Shown here in pieces: positions 46,747 through 55,132 of a stretch of 64,000 bases of DNA (positions are counted from its first letter, which is position 1; every line of letters starts with the position of its first letter). The position numbers were made by a program, and so were the translations under genes. Below the pieces are notes generated by a model that was given only the letters and a program-made list of their open reading frames with translations, ran no database searches and was not told where the DNA came from. The DNA lies in NCBI RefSeq assembly GCF_042140245.1, contig NZ_CP159483.1:124001-188000 (forward strand). The letters run 5' to 3'. This DNA comes from MH13 sp042140245 (GTDB lineage: Bacteria; Pseudomonadota; Alphaproteobacteria; Rhizobiales; MH13).

Positions 46747-48381
46747 ATGACAGCTACACTGAGCACCAAGAGCGGGCCATCCGCTTTTCGCCAGAGCGCA
46801 CCCGCTTCGGCCACGCTGACGCACGTGGTGGGTGATCAAAGCGCTGTGATGCGGTTTATGTCCGATCCTACAAGCTACAAGCAGGCCACCCATGGCACCG
46901 TTGATGGTGTTGAGCGTATCGATACGCACGGGGCGGCCGTGTTTTTGGCCGGTGATCGAGCCTACAAGATCAAGCGTGCTGTGTGCTTTCCGTTCATGGA
47001 TTTTTCTACGCTTGCACGGCGAGAAGAAGCCTGCCGCGCCGAGATTACGATCAATAGGCCAAACGCTCCTGAAATCTATCTGGATACGGTCGCGATCACG
47101 CGTGACAAGTTGGGTCATCTGGCGATCAACGGGCAAGGCGAAGCCATCGAGTGGGCGGTCGCCATGCGCCGTTTTGACAATGATATGACCTTTGACCGGT
47201 TGGCGAAGTCCGGCCAACTGACTCAGACTGACCTTGACGGGGCCGTTGATGCGGCACTTGCCTTTCAAGAGCGTGCCCCGATCCGCCGAGCAGACGACTG
47301 GGTGTCAGACCTTAGCGCGTACATCGAACAGAACGATCAAGCCTTTCACGAAGCGCACAAACTGTTTGGCTTGCAAGAGACAGCAACTCTTACCAAACGC
47401 ACGCTTGCTGAATGGCGCCGGGTTGGCCCGATCTTGGCGACGCGTGGTGAGGCGCAGGCGATCCGCCGCTGTCATGGCGATCTTCATCTGCGCAACTTGG
47501 TACGGCTTCCGGTGGGCATACGGATGTTTGATGCCGTGGAGTTCGATGAGACCATCGCAACCGGCGACGTGCTGTACGACCTCGCCTTTCTGCTGATGGA
47601 CCTTGATGAAAGCGGTCAGCGCCTAGCGGCCAATCGTGTTCTTAATCGGTATCTGGCGTTGCGCGATGAACCCAGCGACTTCGAGGCGATGGCCGCTCTG
47701 CCCTTGTTTCTTTCCATTCGTGCTGCATTGCGTGCCAAGATCTGCGCCATGGGCGCCCAACATCTTGATGAAGCCGAACGCCCTGCCATGGAAGCCGATG
47801 CAAGACGCTTCTTTGACTACGCTGCCGATGTGCTTGAACCGCGCGATGTGTCACTGACGGTGGTCGGCGGTCTGTCAGGCACAGGCAAGTCGACCATATC
47901 GCAAGCGCTTGCGGCTGCCATCGGACGCACACCTGGGGCGATCCTTTTGCGCTCAGACATTGTGCGCAAGACCATTATGGGCGTGACCTGGCACGAACGT
48001 CTGTCTGCCAGCGCTTATACCCATTCGGTAACCCAACAGGTTTTCAGCACACTGCGGTCGTTGGCTCAAAAAGCCCTAGCATCAGGGCATTCTGTGATTG
48101 TGGATGCGGTTTGCGCCCAGGCTGATGAGCGGGAGGCCTTTGAAGCCATCGCACGTGGTGTTGAGTGTCACTTTGCTGGTGTTTGGCTTGATGCACCGCT
48201 GGCTGTTCGATTGGAGCGGATAGGCAATCGTCGCAATGACCCATCAGATGCCGATGCCAACGTCGCCCGCCTACAAGAAGACTATGATCTGTTCGATGTG
48301 GAATGGCCGCGCGTGGATGCGCGCGGGAGCGTTGATGACGTGTTGGGCGCCGTGCGTCCACTTGTGGACCGGCTAAACTAG
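46747..48381 (+). CDS. APH-like kinase / AAA ATPase fusion
   Basis: 544 residues: an N-terminal phosphotransferase-like domain with CHGDLHLRNL near residue 243 (the catalytic loop HGDxH) and a C-terminal P-loop domain with GGLSGTGKST near 374. Fusions of this kind are annotated as bifunctional aminoglycoside phosphotransferase/ATP-binding proteins, but nothing shows antibiotic activity and the substrate is unknown. AGGGAG precedes the ATG at 46747; earlier ATGs lack ribosome sites. Convergent: its 3' end overlaps the azlD stop by 9 bp. Confidence 0.75.
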   Translation: MTATLSTKSGPSAFRQSAPASATLTHVVGDQSAVMRFMSDPTSYKQATHGTVDGVERIDTHGAAVFLAGDRAYKIKRAVCFPFMDFSTLARREEACRAEITINRPNAPEIYLDTVAITRDKLGHLAINGQGEAIEWAVAMRRFDNDMTFDRLAKSGQLTQTDLDGAVDAALAFQERAPIRRADDWVSDLSAYIEQNDQAFHEAHKLFGLQETATLTKRTLAEWRRVGPILATRGEAQAIRRCHGDLHLRNLVRLPVGIRMFDAVEFDETIATGDVLYDLAFLLMDLDESGQRLAANRVLNRYLALRDEPSDFEAMAALPLFLSIRAALRAKICAMGAQHLDEAERPAMEADARRFFDYAADVLEPRDVSLTVVGGLSGTGKSTISQALAAAIGRTPGAILLRSDIVRKTIMGVTWHERLSASAYTHSVTQQVFSTLRSLAQKALASGHSVIVDAVCAQADEREAFEAIARGVECHFAGVWLDAPLAVRLERIGNRRNDPSDADANVARLQEDYDLFDVEWPRVDARGSVDDVLGAVRPLVDRLN

Positions 48382-48693
48382 CGGTTCCAAAAACGCGCGA
48401 TAGCCAGCCACTGACGCAAGTCCAAGACCGACCGCCAACCAGTCTTTTTTGGTCGCAGCCATAACCAGTGTTGCGACACCGATACCTAGCAAGCCTGCGG
48501 GGCCGCTTTCCAGTGTGATGGGCACGATGGTGGCAAGAATGACCCCGCCCGGAAGCGCCTCCAGACCACGACGCAAACGCGGTGTAAGCGGTACGCGCCC
48601 CAGCACCCAAAAGCCCATCATCTTGGCCAACAGTGTCATCACCACCATCGCGCCGATCGCGAGCCATGCGCCCTCTGTGAAGAGGCTATCCAT
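48373..48693 (-). CDS. azlD: AzlD-family branched-chain amino acid exporter subunit
   Basis: 106-residue membrane protein with four hydrophobic segments and LEALPGGVILATIVP, as in AzlD. It acts with AzlC to export branched-chain amino acids such as leucine or the analogue 4-azaleucine. Start overlaps the end of azlC by 8 bases. The frame is longer upstream but begins inside azlC. Confidence 0.85.
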   Translation of the reverse strand: MDSLFTEGAWLAIGAMVVMTLLAKMMGFWVLGRVPLTPRLRRGLEALPGGVILATIVPITLESGPAGLLGIGVATLVMAATKKDWLAVGLGLASVAGYRAFLEPLV

Positions 48694-49432
48694 CGACCTC
48701 CTCCTCATCCTTGAACAGGGCAGCAGCGACAAAGGCAGCTGACAGGCCACCAGCGAGCACAAACCAATAGCCTGGAACGATGGCCTTGACCGTCAAAGCA
48801 ACGAGGATCGCCACAGCCCACGGGGCGGCGTCCATGCGTCCCCGCCACACAGGCACCAGCATGGTGATGAAGAAGATTGGCATAACCAGATCAACACCAA
48901 AGCGGGTGGGGTCTTCCAACGCGTCGACCAGATAGTAGCCGGGCACCACCGAGATGATCCATGTGAGATAGAGGAACACGCAGGCACCCACATAGACGCC
49001 CCAATCCTGACCGCCCTCACGGTGATAGCGAATGGCAATGATCCAGGCCGGGTCGGTCATGATGGCCAGTGCTGGGTAAGACTTGTAGCCTGGCAGGCCG
49101 CCCATCCACGGACGGAGAGCAGCGCCAAGCAGCATCATGCGCAAGTTCACGGTGAACACGACAGCGGCCATAGCAAAGGCCGTCGTCCAAGTGAGCGGGT
49201 CCGTCCAAAGTTCCAGCGCGACATATTGTGAAGCACCTGCCAACACCAAGGACTGGAAGAAAAATGCGTCGAGGAACGTTAAGCCCTTAACGGCCGCCGC
49301 AGCGCCAAAACCCATGCCGAACAGTAAAATGCCTGGCGTGGTTAGGACCGCACGGCGAAAACCGAGCCAAAACCCATCCATGCTGAAGGGGGCTGGAGAT
49401 GGTTGATGTGAAGCGGATGGATCAGACTTCAT
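48686..49432 (-). CDS. azlC: AzlC-family branched-chain amino acid exporter
   Basis: 248 residues, five or six membrane segments, with FGMGFGAAAAVKGLTFLDAFF near the start and NLRMMLLGAALRPWMGG, both typical of AzlC. Likely exports branched-chain amino acids with AzlD (overlapping genes). A repeat element precedes it and may mark the operon promoter region. Confidence 0.86.
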   Translation of the reverse strand: MKSDPSASHQPSPAPFSMDGFWLGFRRAVLTTPGILLFGMGFGAAAAVKGLTFLDAFFFQSLVLAGASQYVALELWTDPLTWTTAFAMAAVVFTVNLRMMLLGAALRPWMGGLPGYKSYPALAIMTDPAWIIAIRYHREGGQDWGVYVGACVFLYLTWIISVVPGYYLVDALEDPTRFGVDLVMPIFFITMLVPVWRGRMDAAPWAVAILVALTVKAIVPGYWFVLAGGLSAAFVAAALFKDEEEVDG

Positions 49433-49466
49433 GTATACTCATAGGACATCGTACCGCCGACACGTC

Positions 49467-49560
49467 AGCCGGGCTTGACCCGGCCATCCAGCTCTTTTGA
49501 GCGAGGCATGAGCGGAGGGAAACCTGTTGGATGGATGGCCAGGTCAAGCCCGGCCATGAG
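49467..49560. repeat. REP-like inverted pair around GGCCGGGTCAAGCCCGGCC
   Basis: A copy in reverse orientation at 49467-49490 and a forward copy at 49532-49560, so the pair could fold on itself into a long hairpin. Another copy is at 54640-54667 and a half copy near 25040. Lies between azlC and pyc, outside both coding frames. Confidence 0.75.
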
Positions 49561-49581
49561 ACCTTAAGTGCCTTGCGACCA

Positions 49582-52500
49582 TCAGCTCTCGCCTAGTACG
49601 ATCAAAAGGTCTTTGGCATCAACGCTATCGCCGGAGGCCACGAGGAGTTCTGACACGGTTCCATCGCGGTCGGCATGGATGACCGTTTCCATCTTCATCG
49701 CTTCCACACCAAGCAGTGGATCGCCCGCTTTCACAGCATCGCCTGTCTTGATGGAAACCGTGGAGATAACGCCAGGCACGGGTGCTGCAATGTGGGCATC
49801 GCTATCAGGATCGGCCTTGCGCCGGGCGCCAGCGCCAGTGGCGCCATGGCTGCGATCAGGCACCTTGATAGTGCGCGGCTGACCATTGAGCTCGAAGAAC
49901 ACCCGCACCATACCCGTTTCATCGGGCTCAGAGGTTCCCAGGCAGCGAACGATCAGTGTTTTGCCTTTTTCAAGCTCGATGGCAATTTCGTCTTCGGGCT
50001 TCAAGCCATAAAAATAGACAGGCGTTGGCAGAACGCCGACCGGGCCATAGGTGTCAGCAATACGTGCGAACTCGGTGAAAACCTTCGGATACATCAGATA
50101 GGACGCAAGCTCTTGATCTGAGATGTCACGCTCGAGTGTGCCAGCGATACTTGACCGTTCAGCATCTAAGTCGGCAGCCTCAAGGCGTGCACCCGGACGC
50201 TCAGTGTAAGGCGTATCACCCTTGAGCACCTTCGCCTGAATGACTTCTGGCCAGCCGCCTGGGGGTTGGCCAAGATCACCGCGCATCATGGCCACAACGC
50301 TTTCTGGAAACGCAATGTCCTTGTCGGGGTCCATCACTTCATCGGCAGTGATACCCTGACTCACCATCATCAATGCCATATCGCCGACGACCTTTGAGGA
50401 CGGCGTTACCTTCACGATATCGCCGAACATCTGGTTGACCTCAGCATAGGTCTTGGCGACCTCATGCCAACGGTTGGCAAGCCCAAGCGATCTTGCTTGC
50501 TCCTTCAGATTGGTGAACTGACCACCTGGCATCTCGTGGAGATAGACCTCCGAGGCCGGAGCTTTGAGATCGCTCTCAAAGGCGGTGTATTGGCGGCGAA
50601 TATCTTCCCAGGCGAAAGAAATCTTGCGGATGGCGTCTGTATCAAGGCCAGTCGCGCGTTCGGTGCCTTCCAGCGCTGCCACAATCGACCCAAGAGCAGG
50701 CTGCGAGGTCATGCCTGACATCGCATCCATGGCGGCGTCCACCGCGTCAACACCGGCATCGACAGCAGCCAGGACAGACGCGCCAGAGATGCCGGATGTG
50801 TCATGTGTGTGCAGATGGAGCGGCAGGTCAGTGGCGTCCTTCAAAGCCTTGATCAGTTCTGTCGCTGCAGCAGGCTTCAGAAGCCCTGCCATGTCTTTGA
50901 TGCCGATGATGTGGGCGCCTGCAGCTTCCAGCTGTTTGGCGAGATCGACATAGTAGGCGAGCGAGTATTTCGCGCGCGATGGATCATGGATGTCGCCGGT
51001 GTAGCACAGCACGCCCTCGCAGAGCTTGCCGGCTTCGCGCACCGCATCCATGGACACGCGCATGTTTTCCACCCAGTTGAGGCAATCAAAAACGCGGAAA
51101 AGGTCCATGCCGCCATTGGCTGCCTCAAACACGAATTGGCGCACGACATTGTCGGGATAGTTGGTGTAGCCAACACCATTGGAGCCGCGCAGCAGCATCT
51201 GGGTCAAGATGTTGGGTGCGCCCTCACGGATTTCCGCCAGGCGCTCCCAAGGGTCTTCGGTCAGGAAGCGCATGGCCACATCGAAGGTCGCGCCGCCCCA
51301 GCATTCCAGGGACAGAAGTTCCGGCAAAGCGCGGGCGTAGACCGGCGCAAGCGAGGCGATATCGAAGGAACGCATGCGGGTGGCCAGCAGGCTCTGATGG
51401 CCGTCGCGCATGGTCGTGTCGGTCACCAGAACACGGGTCTGATCCTTCATCCAGCGCGCAAATCCATCAGGCCCGCGCTCATCCAGAATCTGTTTGGTAC
51501 CGGGTTTTGGATCACCGGCGAACGCTGGCAGGTGCGGTGGGCCAGCATCAGCAGGCGGTTTTGGGCGGTCCTTGGTTTCGGGATGTCCGTTGACCGAAAC
51601 GTCGGCGATGTAAGTCAGCAGCTTGGTTGCACGATCCTGCCGTTTCACCGCTTCAAAAAGCTCCGGCGTTTCATCGACAAAGCGCGTGGTGTAGCTGCCA
51701 TCGATGAAGCTTGGGTGGCCGATGACATTTTCCAGGAACGTCAGATTGGTTGCGACACCGCGAATGCGGAACTCGCGCAGCGCCCTGTCCATGCGCTTGC
51801 GCGTCTCTTCAGGGATCGGCGCCCAAGCGGTCACCTTTTCCAACAACGGATCATAAAAGCGGGTGATCACGGCGCCCGAATAGGCGGTGCCGCCATCAAG
51901 CCGGATGCCAAAGCCGGTCGCCCCGCGATAAGCGGTGATGCGACCATAGTCAGGAATGAAGTTTTGGTCGGGATCTTCAGTGGTGATCCGGCACTGCATG
52001 GCATGGCCGTGGAGCGTGATCTCGTCTTGCACCGGGATGCCCGAGACGGGGTCGCCAATTGCGTACCCTTCGGCCACATGGATTTGCGCCTTCACGATGT
52101 CGATGCCAGTCACCTCTTCGGTCACTGTGTGTTCGACCTGAACGCGCGGGTTCACCTCGATAAAGTAGAAAGCGCCGGTGTCAGCATCCATCAAGAACTC
52201 AACGGTGCCCGCACCGCGATAACCAACGGTGTTGCCGATGGCTGTGGCGTAGCCTGCTAGTTCTTTGCGTTGATTTTCATCCAGGTAGGGCGCTGGCGCC
52301 CGCTCAATAATCTTCTGGTGGCGACGCTGCACGGTGCAATCACGCTCAAACAAATGCACCAGATTGCCATGGGAATCGCCAAGGATTTGCACCTCGACAT
52401 GGCGTGCGCGCTCAACGAGTTTTTCCAGATAAACTTCGTCCTTGCCAAAGGCTGAGCGCGCCTCTTTCTTGGCAATCGGTACTTCGCGTTGCAGGTCTTC

Positions 52501-53073
52501 CGGCGTTCGGATAACGCGCATGCCACGTCCGCCACCGCCCCAAGACGCCTTGAGCATCACCGGGTAGCCGATCTCTTCGGCCAGTCTGGCGACCTCCGCC
52601 ATGTCGTCTGGCAATGGGTCAGTTGCTGGCATGACCGGCACGCCGGCTTCGATGGCCAGATTGCGGGCCGAAACCTTATTGCCCAAACGGCGCATCGTGT
52701 CAGAGGTGGGGCCGACAAAAATGATGCCCGCTTCGTTGCAGGCGTCGACGAATTCGGGGCTTTCAGAGAGAAAACCGTAGCCAGGATGGATGGCATCAAC
52801 GCCGGTTTCCTTGGCGACACGAATGATCTCTTCAATGGAGAGATAAGCGTCGATAGGCCCGAGCGGCTCGTCCAAGTGTGCACCGCGTCCGATCAAGTAC
52901 GCTTCATCGGCCTTGAAGCGGTGCAGGGCCAGCTTGTCCTCTTCGGCATAGACGGCAACCGTCTCAAGCTCCAACTCGTTGGCAGCGCGGAAGATACGGA
53001 TCGCGATCTCCGAACGGTTGGCGGCCATCAGGCGTTTGATAGGACCTGGCGTGTGCGAGCTGGGGCGTGTCAT
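49582..53073 (-). CDS. pyc: Pyruvate carboxylase
   Basis: 1163 residues. Converts pyruvate, bicarbonate and ATP to oxaloacetate. Biotin carboxylase domain (about 1-460, including SWGGGGRGMRV near residue 165 and EVNPRVQVEHTVTE), carboxyltransferase domain (about 530-830, RDGHQSLLATRMRS), and biotin carrier domain with the biotin Lys1127 in EAMKMET. The frame begins with TTG, but the ATG at 53073 is preferred. Gluconeogenic and anaplerotic; it may support growth on lactate and glycolate. Confidence 0.95.
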   Translation of the reverse strand: MTRPSSHTPGPIKRLMAANRSEIAIRIFRAANELELETVAVYAEEDKLALHRFKADEAYLIGRGAHLDEPLGPIDAYLSIEEIIRVAKETGVDAIHPGYGFLSESPEFVDACNEAGIIFVGPTSDTMRRLGNKVSARNLAIEAGVPVMPATDPLPDDMAEVARLAEEIGYPVMLKASWGGGGRGMRVIRTPEDLQREVPIAKKEARSAFGKDEVYLEKLVERARHVEVQILGDSHGNLVHLFERDCTVQRRHQKIIERAPAPYLDENQRKELAGYATAIGNTVGYRGAGTVEFLMDADTGAFYFIEVNPRVQVEHTVTEEVTGIDIVKAQIHVAEGYAIGDPVSGIPVQDEITLHGHAMQCRITTEDPDQNFIPDYGRITAYRGATGFGIRLDGGTAYSGAVITRFYDPLLEKVTAWAPIPEETRKRMDRALREFRIRGVATNLTFLENVIGHPSFIDGSYTTRFVDETPELFEAVKRQDRATKLLTYIADVSVNGHPETKDRPKPPADAGPPHLPAFAGDPKPGTKQILDERGPDGFARWMKDQTRVLVTDTTMRDGHQSLLATRMRSFDIASLAPVYARALPELLSLECWGGATFDVAMRFLTEDPWERLAEIREGAPNILTQMLLRGSNGVGYTNYPDNVVRQFVFEAANGGMDLFRVFDCLNWVENMRVSMDAVREAGKLCEGVLCYTGDIHDPSRAKYSLAYYVDLAKQLEAAGAHIIGIKDMAGLLKPAAATELIKALKDATDLPLHLHTHDTSGISGASVLAAVDAGVDAVDAAMDAMSGMTSQPALGSIVAALEGTERATGLDTDAIRKISFAWEDIRRQYTAFESDLKAPASEVYLHEMPGGQFTNLKEQARSLGLANRWHEVAKTYAEVNQMFGDIVKVTPSSKVVGDMALMMVSQGITADEVMDPDKDIAFPESVVAMMRGDLGQPPGGWPEVIQAKVLKGDTPYTERPGARLEAADLDAERSSIAGTLERDISDQELASYLMYPKVFTEFARIADTYGPVGVLPTPVYFYGLKPEDEIAIELEKGKTLIVRCLGTSEPDETGMVRVFFELNGQPRTIKVPDRSHGATGAGARRKADPDSDAHIAAPVPGVISTVSIKTGDAVKAGDPLLGVEAMKMETVIHADRDGTVSELLVASGDSVDAKDLLIVLGES

Positions 53074-53207
53074 AGAGGTAATTCCAAACGGCAAAGAACA
53101 GTTGGCCCCTGACTAGCACGGCGAACGCGCACGTACAGTAGGCAGAAGGCCCTGCAAGTGCCTGTTCTTTGACCCAATGGCGCCTGATGGCTGGGCGTTG
53201 CCCGCCC

Positions 53208-54563
53208 TTACTGTGGCAAGCTTGCTGTGATCGCGGTTTCCAACCGGTCCACGATCATCGCGATGTGCTCATCCTCGATGATGAAGGGCGGGGCCAAAAG
53301 CACGTGATCGCCACGCTCTCCATCGATTGTTCCTCCCATAGGGTAGCACATCAAGCCTTCGGCCATGGCGCGTTTCTTGATCTTGCCTGCGAGGCCAAGC
53401 TTTGGATCAAACGGCTCTTTGGTGCCGCGGTCAGCCACCAATTCCAGACCAAGGAAAAGCCCCCTGCCCCTGATGTCACCGACATTGGGATGGTTGCCGA
53501 AACGTGCCGTGAGCGCTTGGCGCAATTGTTCTCCTATGGGCGCAACCCGAGCCAGCACATCATCACCAACCAACCGATCAAGAACCGCATTGCCAACGGC
53601 GCAGGCCATAGGATGGCCAAGGTAGGTGTGGCCATGCTGGAAGAACCCGGAACCCGTTTCAATGGTGTCGTAGATACGGTCAGACACAAGCAGAGCACCG
53701 ATGGGCTGCACGCCGGCACCCAACCCCTTGGCGATGGCGATCATATCGGGCGCTACACCCTCCTGTTCGCAAGCAAACAGCGTGCCGGTCCGGCCCATGC
53801 CGCACATGACCTCATCGAGAATGAGAAGAACGCCATGCTTTTTGCAGACAGCGTGCATCTTGCGGAAGTACCCTGCCACTGGTGGCACGGCGCCCATGGT
53901 GGCGCCAACAACGGGTTCAGCCACAAAAGCGGCAACGGTTTCCGACCCCAAGTTCTGGATGGTGTCATCCAGTTCCTGCGCGAGCCGATCCGTGTAGGCT
54001 TCATCGCTCTCACCAGCGGCTTGACTGCGATAGGCATTGCACTGGCTTACATGGTGCATGGCCGGGGAAAGCATGGGCTCAAACTGGGCGCGACGCCAAC
54101 GGTTGCCGCCGGCGGACAGAGCACCCAGCGTATTGCCATGATAGCTTTGCCAACGCGCGATGATCTTGGCACGCTCCAGCTGCCCGTTCTCCATATGGAA
54201 CTGGCGGGCGAGCTTCAGTGCTGACTCCATCGCTTCTGATCCACCTGAGACGAAGTAAACCCGGTTCAAATCACCGGGCGAAAGCTCTGCCAAACGCTCA
54301 GCCAACTCTTCGGACGGGTCAGTGGTGAAGAAGCTGGTGTGCGCGTAGGCAAGCTTGTCCACCTGCTCATGAACAGCAGCTTTCAGTTTTTCATCAGAAT
54401 GGCCAAGGCAGGAAACAGCCGCGCCGCCGCAGGCGTCCAGATAGCGCTTGCCGTCCGCATCAATCAGAAACGGGCCATCGCCTCCAACTGCAATTGGCAA
54501 GTCGGCTTTGGTATGGCGTGGGAAAACGTAGCGGGATTTCATGGTGATGGGCTCACTCGTCAT
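53208..54563 (-). CDS. Class III aminotransferase, aspartate aminotransferase family
   Basis: 451 residues, PLP-dependent. PLP lysine Lys279 in IAIAKGLGAG, with ILDEVMCGMGRTG (PLP-binding Asp) and SGGSEAMESALKLAR before it. It resembles acetylornithine/diaminobutyrate-type and other uncharacterised class III enzymes rather than a defined one, so the substrate is uncertain. The ATG at 54563 or another at 54542 is possible. It sits alone between pyc and the TRAP cluster, with a REP-like element just upstream. Confidence 0.83.
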   Translation of the reverse strand: MTSEPITMKSRYVFPRHTKADLPIAVGGDGPFLIDADGKRYLDACGGAAVSCLGHSDEKLKAAVHEQVDKLAYAHTSFFTTDPSEELAERLAELSPGDLNRVYFVSGGSEAMESALKLARQFHMENGQLERAKIIARWQSYHGNTLGALSAGGNRWRRAQFEPMLSPAMHHVSQCNAYRSQAAGESDEAYTDRLAQELDDTIQNLGSETVAAFVAEPVVGATMGAVPPVAGYFRKMHAVCKKHGVLLILDEVMCGMGRTGTLFACEQEGVAPDMIAIAKGLGAGVQPIGALLVSDRIYDTIETGSGFFQHGHTYLGHPMACAVGNAVLDRLVGDDVLARVAPIGEQLRQALTARFGNHPNVGDIRGRGLFLGLELVADRGTKEPFDPKLGLAGKIKKRAMAEGLMCYPMGGTIDGERGDHVLLAPPFIIEDEHIAMIVDRLETAITASLPQ

Positions 54564-54639
54564 CGTCGTGGGGCCACGAGCCGAGTGTCTCGCTGCCAAC
54601 CGGGCTATCCGGTTTCAAGGCGCGCACTGTCTAAGGCGT

Positions 54640-54667
54640 TGGATGGCCGGGTCAAGCCCGGCCATGA
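54640..54667. repeat. REP-like element, single copy
   Basis: GGCCGGGTCAAGCCCGGCC palindrome with TGGAT before and ATGA after, matching both copies at 49467-49560. Lies between the aminotransferase and usp genes. Confidence 0.75.
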
Positions 54668-54677
54668 CATGGAGGCA

Positions 54678-55112
54678 TTAGCCTCGGATCACCATCACAC
54701 TTTGCTTGGCGTGTCGCACCACGCGTGCAGCATTCGGGCCAAGCAAATAGTCTTTCAAGTCCGGACTGTGCGCTGTCATAACGATGGCGTCGCAGTTGAG
54801 CGCATCGGCGGTGTGGATGATCTCCTGATAGACCGATCCTCGGGTCACATGACCCTTCAGCGTCACAGGCTCACAGAGAGCCCGCTTCTCTTCGAGGGCC
54901 TTGGCCAACATTTCCTTGGCGCCGTCGCTGGCCTTTTCGGCGTAATCCTCAGGAAGATAGGACCCAACGACCGCCATGCCTGAGGTTGGCACCACCGTGA
55001 GAACATGCACTTCAGCATTGGGCCCCGTTGCCAAGGCCGCAGCCACTGGCAGCGCGTTATCAAGGCTGCTGGTGTCACCCAGATCGACGGGTACGAGCAA
55101 ACGATCATACAT
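54678..55112 (-). CDS. Universal stress protein A family, TRAP-associated
   Basis: 144 residues, UspA Rossmann-like fold: YDRLLVPVDLGD at the start and an end reading SPDLKDYLLGPNAARVVRHAKQSVMVIRG. The G-2x-G-9x-G(S/T) ATP-binding loop is replaced by LLGPNAARVV. Its gene starts 21 bp after the TRAP permease stop. In Halomonas the UspA-like TeaD binds the TeaABC TRAP transporter and modulates uptake, so a similar regulator role is inferred. Confidence 0.85.
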   Translation of the reverse strand: MYDRLLVPVDLGDTSSLDNALPVAAALATGPNAEVHVLTVVPTSGMAVVGSYLPEDYAEKASDGAKEMLAKALEEKRALCEPVTLKGHVTRGSVYQEIIHTADALNCDAIVMTAHSPDLKDYLLGPNAARVVRHAKQSVMVIRG

Positions 55113-55132
55113 AGGTTTTCTCCTTCCCGAAC

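Noticed and set aside
50803..52260. 485-codon + strand ORF inside pyruvate carboxylase
   Set aside because: Antisense to a certain gene with high G+C third positions; composition is rich in His, Arg and Gln as typical for shadow frames.
53169..54224. 351-codon + strand ORF over the class III aminotransferase
   Set aside because: Shadow of the aminotransferase frame, no recognisable domain.
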